A stretch of 64,000 bases of DNA from Limnanthes douglasii subsp. nivea (lineage: Eukaryota > Streptophyta > Magnoliopsida > Brassicales > Limnanthaceae). Where the stretch lies: NCBI GenBank assembly GCA_036936605.1, contig JAUPFV010000003.1, positions 106,215,278-106,279,277 of the forward strand, written 5' to 3'. The notes under the pieces are model-generated. The model made no database searches. It saw only the letters and a list, made by a program, of their open reading frames with translations, and was not told the DNA's origin. Positions 1-9,829 of the stretch are shown here, in pieces. Position numbers and translations under genes: made by a program. Every line of letters starts with the position of its first letter. Position 1 is the stretch's first letter.

Positions 1-480
1 ATGTAAGCCGACAAATTTGGGCGGATTTGATTGTAACGAAGGGCCTCATCCTCTCGGGCTCGCTTGGCAGACGTCTATCTGACCTCATCACATGTTCCTT
101 TGTTATTATTTTTTCCACCGCTCTCACCTTCACCTTCTTGCTTGTCATCTCTTTTAGAAGAACGGTCAGTCCTGTTAGCCTTGCTCGCATCTAGTCCTGA
201 TAGTTGATGATTCTTACTCGCACCCTTGATCCTTGCAGTTAGAGCATGAATAGCGTCATTCATACCTGCCATGGTAGCATGCATAGCCTGCTCTCTAGCA
301 TCGCGTTCAAACGCTATTTTCAGCTGCTCTCCACAAGGAATTTTTATGTACTAGGCTATCCGTTTTGGGTTTAAAGTAACATATAACGAGGCATAATACA
401 AAGCGGTTTTAGCAGGAATGAGGCTTGCACAAATTTGTAGGGCTAAAAAATCAAGTTATTAAGTGATTCATAACCTCTTG
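1..480. other. Unassigned region with a short minus-strand open frame
   Basis: A 69-residue minus-strand frame (284 to 75) begins MHATMAGMNDAIHAL and continues into a charged tail rich in K, D, E and G. It could be the N-terminal piece of a retroelement gag or a non-coding chance frame. Nothing recognisable flanks it, and the region to 480 leads into the Tat-type element. No host gene is supported. Confidence 0.25.
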
Positions 481-894
481 TTAACCATGCATTTGGGAAA
501 TCTGAGGATCGAAAGGATCATCCAGTGAAATATTTAAAGGCACTAAAGGATTTAACTTTAACCTTCGAAAATGTCAGGTACGAACATGTTTGAAGAGAAT
601 TAAATTTTGTGGCAAAATCTTTGGAAATCGCTTCATATTCAGGGGAGAACCCATGGATTATTACGTAAAAAATCTCTTCAATTATCAAAAACTCGGAGCA
701 GGTGGTTGGAATAGCAGATGAAGACCCTCAAATGTCCATTTGCGAAGAAAATGATTGGATACTAGATATTATCGATTTTTTTAGAAAAAAATGAATTACC
801 AATTGACAATTCATTGTCCAAAAAAATATGTTGTAATTCGTATGGTTACATAGTCCTCTAAGAAATCTTGTACAAAAAATCTTTTAGAAGGCCT

Positions 895-1972
895 CTACTC
901 CGGTGTTTGGGCAAAAATGAGTCACAGATGGTATTATCAGAATTACATGACGGAGAAGGATCTGCGCATTGTGGGTATAAAGCTTTGATCTGAATATTAT
1001 TTTTAGTTGGGTTTTATTGGCCTACGATATCTCCTGATGCAATAGAATTGGTTAAAATGTGTGATACTTGTCAAAATTTTGCCAACATAATTCATAAACC
1101 AGGGGTTCTTCTTGAAAGTATATCTGAAGCGTTGTCGTTTGACCGATAGGGTATTAATCTTGTTGAATATTTACCAATGGCTTCTGGAGGATGAAAAACA
1201 ATAATTATGGCAGTAGATTACTTCTCAAAATGGGTCGAGGTAGAACCAGTAGTTGGAACAAAAGCTAAAGATGTAATTATATTTATCACTTCGAATATTT
1301 GTTATCGTTTTGGGGTTCCAATAAAAATCACTACAGATAATGGGCCTCAATTTGACAATAAAGACTTGAAATTTTGTTGTGTCTCTCGAGGAATACGATA
1401 ATGCTTTTCTTCTCATTTTCACCCGTAAGCAAATGGGAAAGTTGAAGTTACTAACCGAACAATCCTTGATGGGCTAAATAAAAATATGGAAGGAAAGGTT
1501 GCAAAGTGGCCAGATTATTTGCAAGTTCTTTGGGCATATCGAACAACTTCTCAAACAACAAATTCAGAATCACATTGATGTATGGAATGGACGCAGTAAT
1601 ACCATTCGAGGCAATTTCCCCATCGTATCGTGGCATATTCTGAAGAGTCTAATGATGAAAATAGGTCAATTGAGTTGGGTTTGATCGAGGAAAAAAGGAA
1701 ACAGACACAAATAAATTCGTTGCATTACCAAACATTGATGAGGAGTAGATATGCTTCCAAATTAAACGAAGAGAATTTAAAGTTGGAGATCAAGTTTTAA
1801 AGAAAAAATATTCACACCAAAGAAAAACATCTCGGAAAGTTATGACCTAATTGGGAAGCCCCGTACGAGGTAACAGAAAAAGTGAAGCCTGGAACGTATC
1901 AAATCAAAGATAAAGAAGGAAGAATTCTCAAACACCAGTGGAATATAGAGCATATTAAATTGTATTTAGAAT
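895..1972 (+). pseudogene. Retroelement integrase remnant
   Basis: The zinc-binding segment (about 895-1130) contains a frame resembling SELHDGEGSAHCGYKAL, then a CDTCQNFAN block. The catalytic core follows, with AVDYFSKWVEVEP at about 1207-1250 and the second acidic residue in TTDNGPQFDNK near 1330. A C-terminal segment near 1865-1970 has the YEV...VKPGTYQIKD pattern of gypsy integrases and ends in a stop at about 1972. Stops and frameshifts near 1149, 1399 and 1682 break the frame. Copy B of the same family lacks this entire region. Confidence 0.8.
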
Positions 1973-2120
1973 GAGTATAAGAAATATGTGTTCTTATGTA
2001 AAATATTGGTTACATACTCTTTCATACTCTGGTGGCGCGTGAAGGTTTTAATGAGGTGCCCTATTATCCGATTTATATATATATAATTTTTCCATAAAAT
2101 TTTTGTCTGGATTTTGGATA

Positions 2121-2420
2121 TAAAAGGATCTTCCAACAAAAGTTGGTCTTTAACTATTTAACTTTGGATCTAAAAGATCTTCCAACAAAAGTTGGTCTTT
2201 AACTATTTAACTTTGGATCTAAAGAATCTTCTAACAAAAGTTGGTCTTTAACTATTTAACTTTGGATCTAAAGGATCTTCCAACAAAAGTTGGTCTTTAA
2301 CTATTTAATTTTGGATCTAGATGATCTTCCAACAAAAGAGAATCTTCTAACAAAAATTGATCTATAATTTAACTATTAGACCTAATGGGTCTTCCAACAA
2401 AAGTTGGTATTTAATTATTA
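2121..2420 (+). repeat. 49-bp tandem repeats with hairpin core (copy A)
   Basis: Five units start at an exact 49-bp spacing, with the CCAAC (or CTAAC) core at 2133, 2182, 2231, 2280 and 2329. Two irregular units follow near 2347 and 2394. The core reads TTCCAACAAAAGTTGGTC: a 5-bp inverted repeat CCAAC/GTTGG around an AAAA loop. The remaining unit is A/T-rich (ATCTAAAGGATC...TTTAACTATTTAA). The array sits between the integrase stop and the antisense ORF, where amplified repeats lie in Retand-type elements. Confidence 0.9.
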
Positions 2421-2723
2421 AAAACATAATGAGAATATAGTTAAAAGTCCGATGTATTTCATAAAATACTGAATTAGTACACAAAATTGCCTCAAAAAAT
2501 ATGAGGACTTCAACAAAATTGCCTCGAAATTTATGAGGACTTCGACAAAATTTTCTCAAAATTTATGAGGACTTTACAACATGGGTTATAGTCTTTACAC
2601 TGAAGATTTAGAGGAATTTCTTTCATGAGATTCTGTACTTTCATCATTACCCAAAGATATCCCAAGAGGACGATATTTGACGGGATGCTCTCATAAACTA
2701 CCCAATTTCAAATCATGGTAGCG

Positions 2724-4310
2724 TTAATGAATTTCCATGATCAATCCGGATCTAACTGTCGCATCCCTTGCGTTTAAATTATCCACGCATTTAGCAACGT
2801 AAGCTTCATCAGTCACTTCTTTATCTTTTTTAGCTTGGGTAATAAGTTGTTTCTTTTTTACAACATTTTTATAGTCGTTTAAGCATCTTGCAAAGTAGCC
2901 TGATGTTTTGTCATTCCCCTCCTTATAAGCTGTGATGAGCTTATCCTTAGTGGCATGGTTTTTACATAAATATCCTTTTATTCTTGACAGCATTTGTCAG
3001 TAATCATAATATAATCATCAGTAAGAACCAGATTTTTGGAAATAGCATTGGTTTATTTCTCAAGCGTTGAATATTATTGTCCCAGCTCTTTGATCCTTGA
3101 CTTTGCTAGTAAAGCTTCGTATTTTTATTCATTTTTTTCGGTCCCGCAAGTGTTGCAAATTTTTTCCAATAATAACCGAGGAATGAAGCAGCTTATGAAG
3201 ACGAAGAGAAAATTCTCTCTTTGAGGTATCTCAAATGAGTTGGACGAAGAGCCAGCCTCAAGAGAAACCAAAGTTGGAGGATCAACATTTTGGATTTGTC
3301 TTCAGAATCTTAAAACGACTAGATCGTTTGGTGGAAGCTGAGAAGAGTCCAATTTAATGTCTTTTTTCTGGTGAAGATTTAGTATGTTCAATAACTTTAT
3401 CTTTCGGGGAACCAACCGCCTCGGGGATTTCTTGGGGGGAGCTTGAGCGGGAAGCTTCTTAGAAGCTTGAGTGGGGAGCTTCTTAGACCCTTTGGGTTTT
3501 TCAGTTTTGACCTTTTCAAACATGGTATCATCATCATGATTTTATGCGCCAGAAACTTCCTTTTTTCCAATGAATCGTCTGGTTCTTCATCTAGAAAGAC
3601 TATTGGATCTTGATCTTATTGGAAGAAAGACTATGACATCTTTAGCTTCCAACCGATCTAAAACTTCTTGTTGAGTGAGAGGAACCATGAGCTTCTTTAA
3701 AGATAATCGCTTCGATGGATAGGATCTCCATAGATAACTCTTGGCAAGGTTAGTGGGCGTGAAGCAAAGATGAAATTTGTTGGATCAAGCAACTTTGTCC
3801 CACAAACTTAACTCGGTGAAGATAGTTGTTGCTTACTTGATTTGTGGTGTCTGTTCGAATGTTTTTTAGACCGACGCTTATCTCGGTGACTTTATTCCTT
3901 TTTTGTGATAATGATCGTTGCTTGAAAAATACGAGGAAATTTTAGTCTCTGGAGTAAAACCCTTACTAGACTCTGAAAAACTAGAATAATCTTTGGTTCG
4001 ATGCTTTTTTAGAGGTTTAATAGGTTTAGGAGATTGGCCTCATTGGCGCATCTTTAGGCTATGTTGGGGTTTATCGTATGGCTCATCAGACTTTGGATAT
4101 TCTGATGGAATCTTCCTTATAATATCCATTTCAGCTTGTCTTTGGGCTCTCAAAACCTGAGTATCTCCTCGCAATTGGTATCGCTCCTCTTACATGAGAA
4201 GTATTTCTTCATTTTCATCATTTACATGTGGCGTTCAGACATGCTCTTTTTTAATCATGATTCACTCATTCTCTAAGGGAGGATATACTTGCATTTCATG
4301 ATCCATTCTT
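2724..4310 (-). pseudogene. Antisense ORF (aORF) of Tat-type element, broken
   Basis: Open stretches on the minus strand run from an ATG near 4306 to a stop at 2724. They include 3523-3302 (a K/P-rich segment with repeated KKLPAQA-like units) and 2993-2724. The C-terminal stretch is predicted to be helical or coiled-coil and contains YFARCLNDYKNVVKKKQL and YVAKCVDNLNARDA. The same spacing of YFAR, KK and RDA residues appears in the antisense frame of copy B (63584-64000). Antisense ORFs here are an established feature of Tat elements, of unknown function. In-frame stops show this copy is inactive. Confidence 0.6.
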
Positions 4311-4320
4311 CAAAAAGTTC

Positions 4321-6950
4321 TGACTGCAAACTTTGTATGTCAGGTTTTGGGTTTTGCTATATGGGTACCTTATTCAACAGCTCCCACTATGGTCTCCAAT
4401 TCAATAGTGGTAACTGTTATTCTAAGGGTATTTTGGTAATGCAAGAAGGTGTAATAAATTTAAGGTAGATAGTAGAGAGATAATTGAGTTGGTTTAGTTA
4501 TTATTTAGAGAGAGAAAATTTCATCCCATTAAATACATTCTCAGAAAGTATTTATAGGCTAGCTTTAACATAATGAGCCTAATTGGCCAAACTACATTCA
4601 TGGGCCAAGCCTAAAGTTTGAAAGCCCATTTGGCCATTAATCATTATTAAAATAAAATAAAAAATAATAATTATTAAAAATAATAATTAAAACAAATAGC
4701 AAAAAGGGTATCCGCCTTTGTTTCGAAATGCCCCTTAAAGATTTCTGACCTCGCTAATTTGCCATAAATTAATTATAATATAAACCATTGAATTAGTATA
4801 GCCATTCTTTAATCATTCATCAAGAGCTAGGGGGTTACCAGAATATCTTCATAAAAATTTCGATCGAAGTATATCTCTAGCTAACTAAAGAATTTAAAGT
4901 AATAACATCACTTCAGCTGACATATTAGTCCTTACTTCATCATTCACCAACGACTAAATAGACTACTCAACTATAGTCAACAGAAAATTGAAGTACTTTG
5001 AAGCTAGTAGTAATAAAAGTAAGTTAATCAATAAGAAATAGGTAATACCATAGGATTCTACTATGTGTTAGTTGTACTATTTCCTTTCGGCAAAATAGAG
5101 TTTTTTTATCTTCCAAAGAGGTTTTGGTGGGTAAGGGGTTTTAATAAGGTAGAAATAGTTTAGTATGAAACTAATTTGAGACGTCTCTAATAACAGTTCA
5201 GTTATGGTAAATAGAATAAATAAGACTTCAGACTCTTAAGAGTCAAACCGACGACGATTGGCATATATATTTTAATATGTAAAAGTGTAAAATGTAATAG
5301 CTTCGGATGTGAAAACAAGAATTTCATAGATAACATTATCAAAAGCTAGTTCAAGTCAACACCAAGATGTGCTGCAGCAAACAACATGTTTGGATCAAGA
5401 CCAGCAGGTGTCTCAATCAATGTTAGATACTTTACACAAATCAAAACTAATATTTTCTTGTTATTCGCCTGAAGTAAGAGGCTACTGATAATGATGTAAA
5501 TAGTATGGTCGGTCTACATTTTTCTATCAGTAATTCACGTACTTGAAGTCCAAAAGACTAAGCTAAAAATATGTTAAACTATATCATCTAAAGATATTTA
5601 CTATAAGTATGAACATTATAAATATAAATCTAAAAACTATTAACGAAGAAAAATATATATATTTACATTTGGTTAAGGCTTAAGTTTTATTCAATTATCT
5701 CATTTCTCCTCCTATTTTGTTTATCCATTAATTTTAAAAATGGTGTCGGAATATTAAATTTATAACGGGTGCGTTGATGATATGATAAAAACTATTGGGA
5801 ATGATAAAAAAGGATATCGTAATATAGTGCTATGAAAAATGATTTCAAAATGGTAAAAAAGAATAAAATAAAAAAATAAATTTAAAAAAAACGGTATTAA
5901 AATTATAAAAATAATATTTAGAAAATGAGAAATCAATATACTTTATAATATAAGTAATTTTGCAAGAAATAACAAGGATAATAAAATCTCCAAATGTATT
6001 ATTGATATGTCTTGGGCCAACAACCTCAGCTCGGCCTAAGGACTTTTGAGCACCAACTCGACCTAAAACTATTTACTTTAGTTATACCTAAACTTTACTT
6101 TTTTTTAGACTATATTTTTGTAAAGTTAATATAATAAATTGGGAGATAATAGGTTAGATCATGGGTTGGAAATTTCAAATTTGCAGTGGGCGAATTATCG
6201 AAGTCGTAAAATATAGTGAAAAAAGGATAAGAAATAATAGAACAAAATTAAAATAGTCGATGTGAAACACAAATTAAAGTAAATAACAATTACTGGAAAT
6301 GGATATAAAAATAGTAAAAAGAAAAAAGAGAAACTACCCTTAATAACGAAGTCCACATATGACCCATCATTTTGGGCTAACAACTTAGCGTTCGATCTAA
6401 AAACTTAAACCTTTATGTAAGAAACTCTGATCTAATATACTTACTGAAAAAAATTATAATTCTTTTTTATATAAACATTGAGTAATAAATAATACTAACC
6501 GTTATCATTTATAAGAGCACCAACCATTGATTGTGATATATTGTATTAATTATGTAAAAAATATTCTCTCCTTTTTATAATATTAGTTTTTAATTTTTTT
6601 ATTAATATTTAAAAAATGATTTTGAAAGAATAAAAAAATATAATTTGATCCGTGGAATTAATAATTTTTTTAAAAAAATAAACTATTTTACAATACACCT
6701 ACTATTATTGCATTAGAAAATGAAAACGAAATAAAAAGTAAAAATTAAAAAGACTAATATTACGAAACAAAAAGTGTAAATCCTGAACTTTAACAGAAAT
6801 TAAGAAAATTAATACGAGATTTGTCTGCCGATATTAGAATAGTGGGTGTGATTCAACTTTTTATTAATAATAACAATGATCGAATACTATATAATAAAAA
6901 ATATAATTATTATTGTACATTTATTAACTGTCTTTTCTGATAGCATTGTC
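4321..6950. other. AT-rich intergenic DNA, no gene seen
   Basis: No coding frame, RNA gene or clear element boundary is recognisable. A short TATA-like stretch (GTATTTATAGGC, near 4550) may belong to a decayed LTR. Two loosely similar stretches near 6010-6070 and 6365-6410 share a GGGCYAACAACYTAGC-like string and could be remnants of one repeat. Confidence 0.5.
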
Positions 6951-7007
6951 TAAAGCAAAACCTAGAAAAAAGGGGTTATGTTATGTTATGCTATGCTTGT
7001 TGACTCC

Positions 7008-7014
7008 TATAAAA
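7008..7014 (+). promoter_or_regulatory. Possible TATA box of an unidentified transcript
   Basis: CTATAAAAGG lies in a short, less AT-rich block (6990-7200) that includes a CTCTCC-type leader-like tract and a GAGAGAGAAACTAGGG stretch. Position and composition fit a promoter with a short transcript, but no ORF or known RNA was recognised. It is also downstream of the 3' end of the SPL/NZZ gene. Confidence 0.3.
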
Positions 7015-7451
7015 GGAAAAAACAGAGATGCTCTCCTTAAGTTTCAGCACAAAACAGATCCAAACTTTCTTCTCTCATCTTAAGAAATTAAGACAGATTA
7101 ATTCTAGTAATATTGAGAGAGAGAAACTAGGGTTTTGTGCTTTTAAGGCATTAGCTCTTTCTGTTCTGTACTACAACTCTCCCCATAACACCTTATTTCT
7201 TAAATAAATTATATATTTTTTACATTAAAAAAAAGCAACAAAGTTTTCAACTCTTGTACAAGTCTTTTTATGGGGAAACAGATGTAAGCTGAATTTCCAA
7301 ATACATAATAGATTTCTAAATGAAGTCAAAGATTAAAAAAAACAATCTTCAAACAAAAATGACTTTCATGATCTCTGCTTGTCTTATAAAACAAAATATT
7401 AGCAGGTATCAATAAAATTCTAAACATTATTTAGTAATCAAACCCTCTATC

Positions 7452-7479
7452 AATGATCAATGATCAATGATCAATGATC
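7452..7479. repeat. Four tandem copies of AATGATC
   Basis: The 7-bp unit AATGATC is repeated four times without error just downstream of the SPL/NZZ coding region, within or near its 3' UTR. Confidence 0.9.
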
Positions 7480-7736
7480 ATAGGAAGACAGCATAATAAC
7501 AATATAATTAAAATGAATATGGAGTTTGTATAGTAAATAAACCTGACAAGAACCAAGAGACAGAAACTGGGAAGAGATTAAGAACATATGTAATAGTGTA
7601 TTGTTTTGGGGAGGTGAGTTTTAACAAGAAAATGGAAACCCAAAAAGGCTGTAAAGGAATGAGCTTTTTTGTCTCAGATATACAAATTGCATCATCAAAA
7701 CAACACCAAAAGAGTGAAAGTTCAATAGGGGTGTAC

Positions 7737-8264
7737 CTAAAGCTTAAGGGACAAATCAACAGAAGTAGATGGTAGATTAGGGCTGTAAATCATGGAAGAA
7801 GCTTCACTACTACTGCTACTACTCACTGCTCCTGCTCCTGCTCCTGCTGCAACTGGAAATTCAAATTCTTTGGGAGCATAACTACTTTTTCCACTAGGGA
7901 AGAATTCATATTCCATTAAAATGCTTCCTCCATTTTTAGGGTTTTCTTTTTTATGAACAGCTTTCACTTCCACACCCTACGCCACACAAATTATAGAGTC
8001 AATATACAAACTTTTAAAGCCATAATATTTATGAATATTATTTTTTTAGATCATAAAGATATAAAATTTAGAAATTGATCACCTTGTTGAGATTGTAACC
8101 AGAAAAGATGGAATCTCTTGGTGTCCTAGGAATTTCACCATGATTGAATCCAAGGAAATCACCTGTACCTCCACTGAATCTTGATGTATCTCCATTATAG
8201 CGCTTCTTCTGCATTTATAAACATAAAAAAGTAAACTTCTAAACAAAAATACCTACTTTTGAAA

Positions 8265-8297
<33 letters not shown>

Positions 8298-8917
8298 TAA
8301 CAGAAATTGAAAAGTTTATTAAAAAATGATAACTTTTTTTGAAGTTAGATTGTGCTTGGGATATTCAGACAAGGAAAGAAACTAATGACAAAATATATTC
8401 CAAACAAGACCTTAAAACAAGCATCACAACTATCAGGGCTACATTTCTGCACTTTTTCTTTCGATGTCTCGAAAACACTAAAACTCGGATCCACTCCACC
8501 AATCCTATTACGATCCATAAAAACCTGACCGGACCCGGTTCCATTACAAAACCCACCGCTGCCTACCCTTTGAACTCCAACACCACTCGGGTTGAAACCC
8601 ATAAAGCGGCCGCCACTAAAGTTGGGTTTACCGTGAAAAACAGGAACACCTCCGATGGGTTCAACGGTTTGGTAAGCGAAGTGATTATGATGAAGTGAGA
8701 GTGATGGGGGTGGTTGTGGTTGTGGTTGTGGGGTTATTTCAGTAATTTTAGTCCAGCCATCTTGCATTTTTAGAATTTCGATCTCAAGCTTAGCAACACC
8801 CATGCCTCTTTGTGGCTGTTTCTTTTGAGATGGAGTTTTTGGTTTTCTTCCTCTGGTTTTAGGTTTGTTTGGATCTTCGGGTTCTTTTTCCATGAATGAG
8901 AGTGAAGTAGTAGACAT
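7737..8917 (-). CDS. SPL/NZZ: SPOROCYTELESS/NOZZLE transcriptional regulator (3 exons)
   Basis: Predicted exons are 8917-8411, 8208-8083 and 7976-7737 (stop included). All junctions are phase 0 with GT/AG ends, giving 290 residues. Exon 1 encodes a basic RGRKPKTPSQKK stretch followed by RGMGVAKLEIEILK, the conserved SPL motif, then a proline/glutamine tract and GSGQVFMD. The exon 1/2 join creates CDACFKKKRYNGD. Exon 3 has LMEYEFFPSGK and ends STSVDLSLKL, an EAR (LxLxL) motif. In Arabidopsis, SPL/NZZ is a nuclear adaptor that recruits TOPLESS corepressors through the EAR motif and is needed for sporocyte formation. This order of motifs matches SPL/NZZ more closely than the related SPEAR/TIE proteins. 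The start at 8917 is the first ATG; a second in-frame ATG lies eight codons on. Intron 1 carries a poly-A run near 8268-8290. Confidence 0.88.
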
Positions 8918-8936
8918 TGAGAAGCTTAGGAAGAGA

Positions 8937-8959
8937 TGGAGAGAGAGAGAGAGAGAGAG
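8937..8959. repeat. GA microsatellite in SPL/NZZ 5' leader
   Basis: A near-perfect (GA)n tract lies about 20 bp upstream of the SPL/NZZ start codon. On the coding strand it is a CT-rich leader, common in plant 5' UTRs and a possible BPC (GAGA-binding) site. The regulatory role is inferred. Confidence 0.7.
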
Positions 8960-9059
8960 GGATTGTTTGAGATAAGTTTTGTTTTAAAGAGAAGAAATGA
9001 GTTTGGTGTTTTTGTAGAGAGAGAGAAGAAAGAGAGCTACATGTGTCAGGTTATTACAA

Positions 9060-9820
9060 AGACCTGGATATGTACTAAATAGCTATGGTGGTAGCTAACA
9101 AACAAGGTGTTTGAGTATCTAGATTCCAATTATTTTATTACAATTTTATTTAATAACTAAGTCTCGAGTATTATTGAAAATATATATATAGAGAAGTTCG
9201 CTAATAAAAATAAAGAGCAAGAGTCTTTTCTTTTTTTGGTGTGATTTTAACAAGTCTTTCCAAGACGTAGTGAAACTTTATATTTTCGAAATTACAATAG
9301 CGTTCGAATTCTGCGGTTTTTGTAATTTAATAATTTGATTATAAATCTGTTTTGAAAAATTGGATTTAAGAATTTAACTAATATATCCAATCTACGTTTG
9401 ATTAATTTTGTACGTAGAAAAGGGAAATCTCCTACCATAATTATGTAATGTAATATAAAAACATGTTAAAAAAGTTGCCTAAGTTTTTGTATCATAATGA
9501 ACCCTTTTTTTTTTTATTAGTCAAGATCCAAATTCGGATATGAAACCAAATTCTTTTTGTTTTATTTGCAAATTAAAAACTTAAATTTGATTTTGGAAAA
9601 AATGTAAGAGAAAAATATGTTATTTTAAATATATAATTTTCTATATTATATAAAATTTATAAAATTTAATTTTCCTTTTAAAACTATACTTTTACATTGG
9701 TTTATAATGGTAACAGAACTCTCTAAACCCTATTTTAAAATAAATTTTAGTTGTTTCTAATATCTCCCTCAAATGCAGGATGGTTGTTAGAGTTTAAGTT
9801 TGTCTCGAGAAAATATAACT
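9060..9820. other. AT-rich upstream/intergenic DNA
   Basis: This is the upstream region of SPL/NZZ, with poly-A/T tracts and a short (TA)n at about 9181. No coding frame or clear element end is seen. Confidence 0.5.
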
Positions 9821-9829
9821 CATGGGAAA

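Larger units (their letters stand above)
480..4320 (+). mobile_element. Ty3/gypsy retrotransposon remnant, Tat lineage (copy A)
   Basis: This is a decayed LTR retrotransposon reading on the plus strand. A piece of the second (archaeal-type) RNase H lies near 510-670. It is followed by the integrase zinc-binding region and core, an array of 49-bp repeats, and an antisense reading frame. That order, with tandem repeats and an antisense ORF between pol and the 3' LTR, is known from Tat/Ogre/Retand elements. Many stops and frameshifts mark it as dead. Gag, protease and RT are not seen upstream, and no convincing 3' LTR was found, so both ends are approximate. It is the same family as the element at 58.1-64 kb, in the same orientation. 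Confidence 0.75.

Noticed and set aside
8339..8698. 119-codon plus-strand frame overlapping SPL/NZZ exon 1
   Set aside because: It is antisense to a well-supported exon and shows no family similarity.
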